Source: Chondrilla cf. caribensis (lineage: Eukaryota > Porifera > Demospongiae > Chondrillida > Chondrillidae). From it: DNA of 64,000 nt. The notes beneath the pieces are model-generated. The model saw only the letters and a program-made list of their open reading frames with translations. It had not been told where the DNA came from and searched no databases. A program made the translations under genes and the position numbers. Numbering within the stretch: position 1 is the first letter of the stretch; each line of letters starts with the position of its first letter. Where the stretch lies: assembly GCA_964020155.1 (NCBI GenBank), contig OZ026566.1, positions 4,744,151-4,808,150 on the forward strand. The letters are read 5' to 3'. This document shows, piece after piece, positions 29,387-41,100 of this stretch.

Positions 29387-32300
29387 TTAATACAGTACAT
29401 CGAAAACACTATTACTGTCTTCAGAGAGAGATCGAACTGGTGCTGCAACTGTTCTTGGCTTCTTCTGAACAGGTTCTTTAACCTAGTACAGTATGATAAA
29501 TATGTTTAACTCGTGCACTTAAATGACAATTGGCAGCTACTCACTTCAGCATTGTCCTGATCACCAGCTGATGGTACAAACTTGAAAACAACTCCTTTCT
29601 GTCCCTCAGTGGCATGAGGAGCCCGCGATGTAGCTGATGCAAGCTGCTTCAGTTGACGGCGGTTTCTTTTCAAAAATGAACCACAGTGGGTCTGGGACAC
29701 TTGTCGCTTGAATGCACTCGTTGAATCGTTGAAACAAGTGTTGCTGTTAGCAGCACAGGACAACACATTGAGAACAGATTGACTGTCTTCATCTTCCTCC
29801 AGCAAACTCCCTTGCCCATTCTAAGATGACATATAGGTACATGATATCACAGTGGTGGGTACAGAATACAAGAATAGCTGGAAACTCACTCTGATGAACT
29901 TGAGAAACTGTTCCTTCTCAACTCTCTTCCTCCTTCTAGTAACCTCTGCAGCATCATCACTGTCCTCCTCTACATCCTCTCCACCACTATCCAGGGTTTG
30001 GTCTTCTGAAAACAGATCCATCGACACCTCTGAACCCTGATGAGCAAACTTGCGCTTTCTAAAAAAGCCATTCTTGAGATACATCCCATCTTCATACAAA
30101 TCTCCTTCAGCCAAGAATCTTTCCTTCATCTGCTTCAAATCTACTTTGTCGTCAGCAATGATGTTTCTCCTGAATAAGATGAGGGGCATACATCAAAACT
30201 ATCTCAGTACAGTCAGTGAAAGACTCACATGTGTATACGGTTGACCTGTTCCTTTAGCTCACTGTCAGAGTCAGGGACATCGGAGCCAGCAACATCTTCT
30301 TCGTACTCGTCTAATTCACTGTTTGGGTCATCCTCGGCATCAGAACCAACATCACTACCTGACAACTCAGCCTCAGACTCCACAAATTCAGCAAGACGCT
30401 CTCTATCAATATGAATACAATTTATTAAAGGATTATACCACTGCACATCACTGTAGACACTTACTCTTTCGTCAGTTTAGAGTTAACCATAACTCTACGT
30501 TTCTTCTTCAATACTGGCATGTCTTCATCTTCAGACTGGTCACCCACGGGAGCTTGAGATGGGAAACGTCCAGAGCAAAGAGCAAGCACATCAAAATCTC
30601 TATTATCACCCTGTGTTCCTTTCCCAAATATGGTTGTCAGTGAACTGGTACAAACTGGCTGTGTCACTCCTAACAACTCCCTCACTGCTTGCGTGGATGG
30701 ACCTTCTTCCTGTTTCATGCTGTCAGCCTCACTACAAAGTTCCACACCAGCAAACCTACCAGAGCAGAGACCCAGCACAGTCTCCAAAGGGTTGCCTTCC
30801 TGGCTATCATCCTTTATCAGTGATGATAAGGCAGATGGAATGCCAGAGGGCTGCTCGCGCTCCCTGATGCAGAGGAACCTGGGTGAACAAACATGGATAT
30901 CAACTGCTAACATAATTTCTCTATCCTTAAACAGACACACTCACCCTTGTGTGTCTAAGAACTGTGTCTCCTCATCCATACTATTGACACATGGCATATA
31001 TGACTTTGGTTCCCGGAATGCAACCGACTCTGAGTGAAGACTGTCACTGAACAGGTCCTGGGAGCACAGAACACCAGTGAATTCAGAGGAGTGGTGACAC
31101 ATAAGATCTAAGAGTACCTGAGACATGAGGGTGGAGCTATTCATACTCTTTGCCGGGCTCCCTTCCACACTAAGTGATGACTTTGACACACTGACGACCA
31201 TATTCTCAGTATCAAAACCAGAGTCCACACCAAAACCTGCAGCCCTTGTGTATGGGAGTGATAATTTGTTCTGTTGTAGTTGAAATATGGAGTCCTCAGC
31301 AACAGAGACCACGTCATGACTCTCTGACTCATCATCACTGAGGAGCACCCTAGACTTTCTGATTTGGTGCCTGGCGTGTAAGCCATCTTCACCATCTGAA
31401 CCTAGCTCATCACCACTTGAATGAAACTGTTTTTCATCATCACTACTGCTATTCTGGACCTCATCTCCACTGTGGTCGTTCTGGATCTCATCTCCACTGT
31501 GGTCGTTCTGGACCTCACCTCCACTGTGGTCATTCTGGATCTCATCTCCACTGTGGTCGTTCTGGACCACATCTCCACTGTGGTCGTTCTGGATCTCATC
31601 TCCACTGTGGTCGTTCTGGACCACACCTCCACTGTGGTCCTTCTGGATCTCATCTCCACTGTGGTCGTTCTGGACCTCACCTCCACTGTGGTCGTTCTGG
31701 ACCTCACCTCCACTGTGGTCGTTCTGGACCGCGTCTTTATCTTGCTTGTAATGGCCTTTGTCTTGAGAAGAGATTATTGATTTGGTGTAATGTTCACTGG
31801 ACAACACTATTGAATGAAAACTAATTGCTACCTGGAGCCTCCTCTGCTATGTCTTTCTCTGAATCACTGTCAGAGGATGTGAATTCTGCCTCTTCTTCAT
31901 CCAGAGCCATTCCTTCATTTTCTTCAAAGTGCTTCATTTCTTCAAAGCGAACAGCTTCTTCTGCCCTATGCTTACCAAGAGAGCTTTGTAAGGTCACCTT
32001 CAGTTGTTGCCACGACAAACCTGTATACAGAGAGTGTGAGTATCCACAGATGACAAACTGCATTGAATGCAGTACATAGTGGATTTACCATTCCTTAGTT
32101 TGTCATCTTCTCTACTATCATCGTCTCTTTTAGCACATCTCAGCTGTGACTGAATACGTTGTTGGAAGTTTTCAATCACGGAAGGCAATCTTTCAAATAC
32201 AAACTCAGCATCAGAACTCAGTTGTGGGAGGACTTCTGGGGTGGTGTCCGTAGTTTCCACTTTCACAGTCTTCGGCAATTGTTGGTGTTTCCTTGCATTC

Positions 32301-33040
32301 AACTTGATGAGGAAATCAGCAAATGATTTTCTTTTAGGCTCATAAGTGGGTAGACTAACTGAGGACTCTACAACATAATGAAACAAGCAAGCATGTACAA
32401 ATGAACATGAACACATTAGCAGTTTGTAATTTACCTCTGATAATCTTCTGTGTTTCACTCTGTAGCTTTTTCATCTCCTTCTTTGAGACGCATGAAGCGT
32501 TGGATTTGCCCTTTTTTATCTTTCCATCCTTTACTGGATTGGAAAAAGACGATTTTATCTCATTGATGCTCTCTTCTTCTTCTGCCTTTTCTTCAAATAT
32601 GTCTTTGTTCTGAAATAGCTGATAAAAGCATATGGCACTTCACAGTGCAATCTAGCATATATCGACAAAGAATTGTTTTGTACCTCGGACAAGTCCCTAT
32701 TCGCGTATTCGGTCACCGAGTTAGTGCTAACTGCTTCTTCTTCTTCCTTAGCTTTTCCTTTCCCGTATCTCTTCCTACCAGGACTGCAACTATTCTCCTC
32801 ATCACTAGTCGAGAGTGGAGATTTGTCACGGGTTGTCACTGCTCGCTGTTTCCTTCGTCTCTTCTTCCTCAAAATGTCTTGTATATTCTCCTCGCTATCC
32901 GTATCGTCGGAGTCATTCCACTCTGGTGGATACACGCTACACTTAGTTTCCTTTACTATTTTATGTGCCCCGTCTTCGTGAAGGGAAGTCCTTCTTCTTC
33001 TCGGGATTCTAATATCTTCCTCGGAGTCCGTACCAGACAT
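29387..33040 (-). CDS. CLSPN: Claspin, replication checkpoint mediator
   Basis: Claspin travels with the replication fork and presents Chk1 to ATR. The start (33040) gives MSGTDSEEDIRIPRRRR, and the N-terminal half is acidic/basic and disordered. It contains KKEMKKLQSETQKIIRESSVSLPTYEPKRKSFADFL, the conserved N-terminal segment. Two Chk1-binding repeats are seen: VLGLCSGRF (about 30765) and VLALCSGRF (about 30575). Then follow SEAELSGSDVGSDAEDDP, LDEYEEDV, QMKERFLAEGDLYEDGMY, SMDLFSEDQTL and RRRKRVEKEQFLKFIR. The last exon reads KEPVQKKPRTVAAPVRSLSED and ends SVFDVLY, equivalent to the SIFKYL end of vertebrate claspin (stop 29387-29389). About 107 bp separate its stop from the RalGAP start, and 145 bp separate its start from the RING-PDZ gene. 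A nine-residue coding repeat sits in the middle. Confidence 0.93.
31440..31735 (-). repeat. Coding 27-bp minisatellite in claspin
   Basis: About eleven in-frame copies of a nine-residue unit of the type EVQNDHSGD, with variants EIQ, VVQ and GG. The plus-strand unit includes CTGGACCTCATCTCC and ACTGTGGTCGTT. The repeat is acidic with a Ser in each copy (HSGDE), which resembles casein kinase 2 sites, and it sits in the disordered central region. Confidence 0.85.
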
Positions 33041-33185
33041 ATCACTTCAAGAGCAGAGTCACGCCAGTCGCCCGCGCTGTGACGTATCCCGTGACGTCAC
33101 CAGCGAACAAGGAGACACTCCCACATTCGGCATACCTTAGCAAAGTATCTAAACTAATCGTCCCATTTCACTACAGCTGCTAAGC
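33041..33185. promoter_or_regulatory. Bidirectional promoter claspin / RING-PDZ gene
   Basis: Only 145 bp separate the two start codons. A full palindromic CRE, TGACGTCA, lies at 33092-33099, and a second half-site TGACGTA at about 33080-33086. It is GC-rich around 33060-33080. No TATA box is present. CREB/ATF-type factors would be the expected binders. Confidence 0.6.
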
Positions 33186-35819
33186 ATGAGTGTCTGGCTG
33201 CAGGGAGGCTACCCTGTCCACCTGTTCCTGGATAAAATCAGCGAACACTGGATATGTGGCATATGTAATAATGTTATCAGGTCGTCAGTGTCCACCAAAT
33301 GCGGCCATGTATTTTGCTTCTCTTGTATTCGCGTGTTTGTGGAGAGATACGGGACATGCCCCTTCAACTGTGGGCCCGCCGACATGGCTCATCTTAATCT
33401 CGTGCCTGGCATAGACCAGGAGATCGAGGCACAGTTTATTCGCTGTCCACGCTACAAATTTGGATGTCATCGCATTCTTCGAGTTGGAGACCTCATTCTA
33501 CACGAGAAGGTCTGCGCCAACACTCCCTCCCCGGCCGACCACGGGATAAAGAAGAGAGTGAGTTGAACCAGGTCAAATCGTGTAGACCATGATTTTCTAC
33601 GATTCCTTGGTAATTAAAGGGTTAATGGACCCTGTAAATTTACATTATAATATTTCGTGTGTGCGGTCACCCACGAATGCCACTCTTTAACCCGATGAGC
33701 TGTGAGGCGTTACATCACGCGGGAATCGACTACGAGATGTGCTCGCCAAATGCTTCGTCTCGCTTTTTGTAGAGAATTAATATCAAGATCAATTCCAGAC
33801 CAGGAGAACCATTAGGCTTCCACGTATCAGGCGGAGAGAAGGTTGGCGAAGGGAGTGGTTTGCAAATAGCTCTATTGTTTGAAGATGTTGTTGCTTCTTG
33901 TGTGTGCAGCTGAGCGTGTCCAATGTGGTGAAGGGGCTGCCAGCTGACCGAGCTGGACTCAGAGCAGGAGACAGAATACTAGAGGTGAATCATTTGAGCA
34001 ACACTCTAATGGTAGACCATCTGCTAGCTTTGATTGAGTGTGAGTGCATTCTTGCCAACAGGTGAATTCACAAAGCGTCAGTCACTGGACACATCAAGAT
34101 GCTGTGGACCTCATTCGCAGGTCGACATCTCCTGTGGTGATCTCTGTAGAGAGAGCACAGGACACGAGGACACATGTCTATGAGGAGATAGACTCAGGTA
34201 GATCACTAGCTCACCAGCAGAGTAGAGCATCTGACAGGGACAGTGGGATGGGACGTTCGGAATTCAGTGCTTCAAGCCAGCTCCTGTCAAGAGGTGGTCA
34301 CATGGAAGGTTCTAGATCCCCATCCAAAGGAGAGTCCCCAGGACCTAAGGGACCCCTCAGGTCAGGAGGAGTGGTGAGATCAGCAGACCAACACACTCCT
34401 TTACCTTCTTTTGACCGAAATCAAGACAGCAGAATGTCAGTCCGAACAGAGTCTGAGATGATGAAAAAGTCCAGGAAAATACGTGTTCGTAAGCCAAGTT
34501 TGGACACAATTATGCAAGACAAGGGCGAAGACCAGATCATGGTGAACAAGCCACATGCCACATGCTGTCTGTGTATGTCCATGCATGTTTGTGGGCGTGG
34601 GGGAGGGTGTATGCATGTGCACTTGTATTTCCTGTGAGTGACAGTGCACCTGTACAAGGAGCCGACTGCTTATAGTAGTCGTGTATGCTGTCCCCTTCCC
34701 TACAGGACATTACCTTGCACAGATCCATTGGGACCAGGCTTGGGATCACTCTGGGGTTTGATCAGAACAAGAAATCCTCCAAATTATATGTGATGAGTGT
34801 AAGCCCCATATTCCCTAGCTCAGGTACACCTGTGTCTATTAGTGTAAGCTTGTCTCTGTGTAGCTCTTACCTGATGGAATAGCTGCGAAAGATGGCCGCC
34901 TCTTGGAAGGAGATGTTATAATTAAAGTGAGTGGTTAAATGTAAACATCTGGCGTGCTGACTCCTGCCTTCTTTGGATTGTTGTGGTTGTTGTTGACTGA
35001 CTGTTTACACAGACCAATGGTCTGCAGGGCCTGGTAATTGCTCTGGTATTTGACCTACATAAACACAATGTGTGAGGTACCTTTAAAGGTTGGCAATTAC
35101 ACACATGTTCAGATCAATGGCTTTGAAGTCCATGACACAGAAGAGGCGCTGATGATGTTCCTTGAGCAAGACCCCAGTATCACCATCACAGTGGCTAGGA
35201 GTAGAAAGGTTAGCACAATACCATGCAACTGTGACATCACCGTGGCAACATCACTATACCCTCCAAGTATACCTGATATGTGATGCAGCTATTCTGTTTG
35301 TGAAATGTGATCATTGACACCATACCATGTGAATGAGGGGGGTCACTAAACCAATGCTGAGGCATTTCCTGTTAATGTTCCCCCTTTTAGGCTACAAATG
35401 GATCTTCTATGCGCCGTGTGGACAGCTGTGGATCACTCGACTCTCACACGTACAAGAGCGTATCACAGGAGAGCAGCAGAGAAGCCCACCACACACAAAA
35501 CCCAAACAAGTTGGATCGACAGGCCTACCAAACCCCAAATGTTCCTATAATGAGAGTGTTCAGTCCTCAAGAAGGCAGGTCTCCTCTGAGACATTTTGCA
35601 CCACATAGTTCCCATGGTAACAACATGAGTCGTGGCAGTCCAAGAAGAGTTGCCAGGAAAAAAGACTATTATCCGGTCAACCTTCGCAGTCAGCAGACTC
35701 CACCTCGCACTAGTCCGCATGTCTTTCAACACACTCCATCTAACGCACACACTCAACTAACTACACCACCACATGTAATGCACTTGAGAGCCACAAGTGC
35801 TCCAGAAACTCAGGTTTAG
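33186..35819 (+). CDS. RING finger protein with two PDZ domains (PDZRN/LNX-like)
   Basis: Exon 1 encodes a C3HC4 RING (WICGICNNVI, CGHVFCFSCI, CPFNCG) and then a second Cys/His cluster (IRCPRYKFGCHRILRVGDLILHEKVC), like the TRAF-type finger of PDZRN proteins. Following exons (acceptor at about 33776, then 33911, 34062) encode PDZ 1: INIKINSRPGEPLGFHVSGG, LSVSNVVKGLPADRAGLRAG, DRILEVNSQSVSHWTHQDAV. A polar linker with YEEIDSGRS follows. PDZ 2 (34707-35210) has ITLHRSIGTRLGITLGFDQ, LPDGIAAKDGRLLEGDVIIK and INGFEVHDTEEALMMF. The last exon is a disordered tail rich in Ser, His and Pro and stops at 35819. Such proteins are E3 ubiquitin ligases that use the PDZ domains to recruit membrane or junction partners. 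The substrate here is unknown. The order RING-finger-PDZ-PDZ fits PDZRN3/4 best. Confidence 0.85.
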
Positions 35820-35894
35820 TTTTTCTCAACTATTACATTTTATGACACATTGAGTATCCACTTCGGGACTAACTGTTTTAACATTGCTGTAATA

Positions 35895-35900
35895 TTTATT
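35895..35900 (-). terminator. Candidate poly(A) signal of PPP4R2
   Basis: TTTATT on the plus strand is AATAAA on the minus strand, 94 nt downstream of the PPP4R2 stop codon and inside the likely 3' UTR of the convergent RING-PDZ gene. Confidence 0.5.
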
Positions 35901-35993
35901 ATAAAATTATATTTTTTCATGCAATAATAACTAATAATAATTATAATAATAATATGACAATATACACCAGGAGAAGGGGAGGACAATTAAGGC

Positions 35994-36738
35994 TCAGTTT
36001 GTGTCAATGGACGTGTTTGTGTCCATTAACTCCCCAGCTGGTACTGGGTTTGGAGGTGTGTCAATACTGTGGTCAAGAGGTGTGTCTACATGTGAACTAT
36101 GGTCAGTGTCCAACTGTATGTTCAGATCAGACCCTTGTGTGTTTACACATGAGTCCTGTGGTGTGTCTAGACTTTGGTCCTGTGGTGTGTCTAGACATTG
36201 GTTCTGTGATGTGTCTAGACTTTGGGCCTGTGGTGTGTCTAGACATTGGTCCTGCAGTGTGTCTAGACATTGGTCCTGTGGTGTGTCTAGATCAGCATGG
36301 TGATCATTTCCAGAAGACAGGGTTGACATGGGAGGTGGTTGTGAGGTCAATTCTGGATCAGTGTGATCAGTGACAGAGACATTCTTCTCATCAAAATTGT
36401 CAGTAGTTCCCTCAGAGGACCCATGATGGTTGTCTTGACCTATAACCTTCAAGTCAGATTCTGGTTCCCATTTCATCTTCTTAGCAGGTCCTTCTTCCTG
36501 CTCCGAAATATCCATACTGTCCTCAATAGTAGAATCAGCTTCCTGGAGTTCTACAGTTAAGGGAAGAGGACGTTTCCTTTCAGATATTCCTTCGTCCTCT
36601 TCAGATGAATTTTCTACTGTGTCCTTCAGCTCCGCTTTCCCCTCAAAATACTTGCTCGCAGCAGGTTTTGTTTCTGGTTCAAGTACTGTCACTACCATCA
36701 ATACCTGAAGTAAATACACACCATCAGTGTCTAAATAT

Positions 36739-36819
<81 letters not shown>

Positions 36820-37997
36820 AGGTACATGAGTTAATGACCAAGACACGTATACAAAAATGAGAAGAACTGTATTTCACCATGATGATAAGCCAATGGCATC
36901 CATGTCGCTATGAAGAGAATATGTGCATGACAACTGGCAAATTCCTACCATTTGCAGCATAGCTGTCCATTCCTGTTGCTGCCATACCGGAAGAAACTTG
37001 CTGTTTACCACCCACACACTTCCAAAATAAGGGACGTGTTATTTATTTATCCCACAGTAATTTGAAACTAACAAATAAACACCTCAAAAACAAACAAACA
37101 AGCAACCTACAGTCACTCAGCAGACAAACAAACAAGAAAGCAACTGGCTCTTACCTTTTCAAGTGCCCTCAAATACTTATCTGCTCTGTTGTAGTGCATC
37201 TTGGGATATGCCAACAGCTCACACAAACGCTGAATTGTGAATGGTGGACTGGAGGAACATACAAAGTGACATGTACTCACACCAATTACTTGTCATGTAA
37301 TACTGTACAGGTGCTCCACTGCAGGTGTCATAAAGATGTATTTAGGAGCTGGTTGTGGTGAGGATGTGTCCAATGAGTGGATAATACATTGGTGCTTGTA
37401 AAGGCTGCTGCCCAGTACCTGTCTCTAGGCTTTGACTTACTTCTGAAAAGAATTGATACGCTGAACTATCAACTGGTACAGATCTTGGTACTCTGGTGAG
37501 CAATGATCAAAGTCTTCAAATTCAAGCTCCAGGTTCTTGCTCAATCGCAGTGTGAGAATAGGCTTCATGGAACTCCATACTAAGCTGTAACAGAGAGGGA
37601 GACATAGAAGACAGGGATTGGCGCAAAGCATTTTCACATGTTACGTAGTATATTGATGTGCTCATGCATGCAGTGATCGAGTTCTTGACTTACAAGCCTG
37701 TCAAAGACCAAAACCAATGAACATATTACTCACACGATACAGAACCACACAGAGAGTACGCTTGTGTGTAACTACTAGAATACAATCACTCAGAAAGGTA
37801 CAAAACGACTCACTGGACGTCTCCTGTTTTGGATATCTTCGTAACAGTTTCATTTGCTATTAATACCGCTCTCTCAGCGTCCTTCTCAAGGAGTTCTAAA
37901 GTTGTGTTGGTCAGCAAAACACGTAAACAACAATATTGTATAATCTTATAAAACTATATTTACCTTCAAAATTATTCACAGAATCGGACAAGGACAT
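35994..37997 (-). CDS. PPP4R2: Protein phosphatase 4 regulatory subunit 2
   Basis: R2 binds the PP4 catalytic subunit and, with R3, directs it to DNA-repair and centrosome targets. The first exon starts [11 protein letters not shown] (start 37995-37997) and joins in phase to [21 protein letters not shown] and KTGDVQ. Next come [33 protein letters not shown], then [20 protein letters not shown] and [11 protein letters not shown], the most conserved block of the family, and [19 protein letters not shown]. The last, long exon begins [17 protein letters not shown] and encodes an acidic tail ending SIDTN. The tail contains a six-copy eight-residue repeat (LDTPQDQC type). Head-to-head with NEMF over 163 bp. 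Confidence 0.88.
36155..36300 (-). repeat. Coding 24-bp minisatellite in PPP4R2 tail
   Basis: About six in-frame copies of the eight-residue unit LDTPQDQC with variants [24 protein letters not shown]. The plus-strand unit is TGTGGTGTGTCTAGAC plus TTTGGTCC. Copies differ at a few positions, so some age is indicated. Confidence 0.85.
36741..36815. repeat. (AC)n microsatellite, PPP4R2 intron
   Basis: Over 30 AC units, the last ones interrupted by ACAAACAC. It sits just upstream, in transcript order, of the last coding exon, as a GT repeat on the sense strand. Confidence 0.95.
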
Positions 37998-38160
37998 GAC
38001 AATTAGACCGTGTGCTCGTAATGCGGACAAATGTGTCTTCCTCGGGTAGAACCGCGGCTGGCTGGATCACAACACACGACGTCTGTGTTCCCAGTTCCGC
38101 TTCAATTTCTCGAAATGTGAGTCAGTGTGTAGCCTAAATACAAACAGTCAACGATTCGCA
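37998..38160. promoter_or_regulatory. Bidirectional promoter PPP4R2/NEMF
   Basis: 163 bp separate the two start codons. An AP-1-type TGAGTCA lies at 38118-38124. No TATA box is seen. Confidence 0.5.
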
Positions 38161-41100
38161 ATGAAGGAGCGTTTTACTACCATTGACTTGATGAGCGTTC
38201 TCTTCGAGCTAAAAGAGAGGTATGGTCGATTTGGCATAGTATTAGTATGGGATGCATTTTGATGGCATTATTGTCTTGTCTAGGTTGATTGGGATGAGGT
38301 TGAACAATGTATACGACATTGACACGCGAACCTATCTACTGAAATTTGCAAAGTAAGTCGACATTTCACTGCAAAGTCTTTTGATTCTCTATACATTTGG
38401 TGTGTTATTATCGAAGGTCTGAGGATAAAGCTGCCATGGTGTTCCAGTCAGGAGTGAGGATCCATTTAACAGAGTTCAATTGGCCAAAGAACATGATGCC
38501 GTCGGGATTCTCCATGAAGGTGGGGTGGTACGGTACTTTAAGGGGATTGTCATACTAACTAAACACATCCCATATTTTGACGCATTCCAGTGTCGCAAAC
38601 ACTTGCGTAATAAGCGCCTCTTGGGTGTCCATCAACTGGGGGTTGATCGAGTGGTGGACCTGGAGTTTGGTTCTGGAGAAGCCTGTTACCATCTCATCAT
38701 TGAAGTCTATGACAGGGGGAATGTTGTCCTGACGGACTACCAGTACACAATACTCCACCTGTTGAGGACCAGGAAGGACAGCGAGGCAGATGTGAGGTTT
38801 GCCATTGGAGAAACCTACCCTAAAGATCGGGTTCGCCAGGGAACTAGTCTGCCCGAGAAGGAAAGGTGCAGTATACTTGTTGCTACTACACAGTTAGTGT
38901 TGCTATAGTGATATTTGCTATGTAGTCTGCAACATCTGTTCTCATCTGGCAATGAAGGGATGCAGGTACAGAGGATTCTAGCATCACATTTTGGTGAGAT
39001 GGTATAGTCCCAGTTCCACTTCAATTTTTGTTTATCTTCATAATTATTTTTTGGTTTAAGAATTTGGACATGTTTTAATTGGCCATTGTCTAATACAAGT
39101 TGGGTTAGAAGCTGAAGTGAAGCTCGGGAAGGGCTTCGATATGGAGAAAGGTACTTTCCCTTGGAGGTGCAATGTGGTGTGTTGTGCAATGTTGTGGCTG
39201 TGTCTCCAGATATCGACCGCCTTATGGAAGCCATCAAACTGTGTGACTCTATATTCCAAACCATCAGGACCAGTAGAAGCAAGGTACATTGTTACAGTTT
39301 GTGTTGTAAAGGTGGCTTTAATTCCCAGCTCTACACTACTGTTAGGGTATTGTCCTTCGAAAAGAGGAGAAAATTTCAAAATTAGACGGACCAGAAGTTG
39401 TTTTGAGGTATACCATGTCGTCAGAGCTTTGGTTGTGAAGACCATCTTGTGTCCTTCAATCATGACGTTCTTGTGTAGAAATGTGGAGTTTCATCCAATG
39501 GTTTTCCATCAACATCGAAAGATGCCATACAAGGAATTTCCTTCCATGAATGAGGTGGGGTCTAGTCTCTTGTCGTAACTAGTTAATTATCTTCCCCTCC
39601 CACCTTGCAGTCCTCCCACCTTGCACTCCTCCCACCTTGCACTCCTCCCACCTTGCACTCCTCCCACCATGCACTCCTCCCACCATGCACTCCTTCCACC
39701 ATGCACTCCTCCCACCATGCACTCCTCCCACCTTGCACTCCTCCCACCTTGCACTCCTCTCACCTTGCACTCCTCCCACCTTGCACTCCTCCCACCATGC
39801 ACTCCTCCCACCATGCACTCCTTCCACCATGCACTCCTCTCATCTTGCACTCCTCCCACCATGCACTCCTCCCACCATGCACTCCTCCCACCTTGCACTC
39901 CTCCCACCATGCACTCCTCCCACCATGCACTCCTCCCACCTTGCACTCCTCTCACCTTGCACTCCTCTCACCTTGCACTCCTCCCACCTTGCACTCCTCC
40001 CACCATGCACTCCTCCCACCATGCACTCCTCTCACCTTGCACTCCTCCCACCATGCACTCCTCCCACCTTGCACTCCTCCCACCATGCACTCCTCCCACC
40101 ATGCACTCCTCCCACCATGCACTCCTCTCACCTTGCACTCCTCCCACCATGCACTCCTCCCACCTTGCACTCCTCTCACTACATCTTTCACCTGCCTGAC
40201 AGGCTGTTGATGAGTTCTTTTCTTCTTTGGAGTCTCAAAAAATTGACCAGAAAGCTCATAAAATAGTATGTCCAAGTTGTCTTCTTTTGTACTGTTGTGT
40301 CCTGTAAGTCAATTATTTGTGGGTGTACACTCAGTCATCTGTGGGTGTGTACTCAGTCATCTGTGGGTGTGTAGTTAGTCATTTGTGGGTGTGTAATCAG
40401 TTATTTGTGGGTGTGTAGTCAGTTATTTGTGGCTGTGTAGTCAGTTATTTGTGGGTGTGATCTGACATATTTGCAGGAAAAAGAAGCAGTGAAGAAAGTC
40501 AGCAATGTTGAGAAGGACCATAAGAAGAGGATTGAGAGGCTTCAAGAAGTGCAAGCGGACGACGAGCACAAGGCGCATCTTATTGAGCTCAATATTGACT
40601 TGGTAGGTCGACTGGTGGATTGGTACTGAGTGTTTACTAACGTGTACACTTGTGTCAGGTTGAGAAAGCTTGTAGGGTTATTTGCAGTACGATTGCCGCT
40701 GGTCTAACATGGGAGGCTGTGGAGGCTGTTGTCCGAGATGCTAAGATAAGGGGAGATCCCGTAGCCACGGCAATACACAAATTGAAACTGAAAGAAGGTC
40801 TCATAACCATGACTCTAAGGTAATTGTTGATAACCCTTTGTCTTCTAGTATTTGGATGATGTGGGCTGTTCTCTGTAGTGACCCATATGATTCCAGTGAT
40901 GAAGAAGATAGAAAGGTAAGGACTGTCCTTATTTCATTGGTAGCTCTCTACTTCCTCCCTCTTCACCAGCCATCCTCCAAGGTCTTCCATGTTGATATTG
41001 ACTTGGAAATATCGGCATATGCCAATGCTAGAAGGTCTGGTCTAATGGTGTCTGTTGTGGGTGTGTCCATCTATGTAACCCACCCATTAGGTACTACAAT

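Noticed and set aside
31417..31824. Plus-strand frame with SGPHLHCGR repeats
   Set aside because: Antisense shadow of the claspin DHSGD coding repeat.
39579..40275. [13 protein letters not shown] and GGRSAWWEE repeat frames
   Set aside because: Products of the 16-bp repeat in a NEMF intron.
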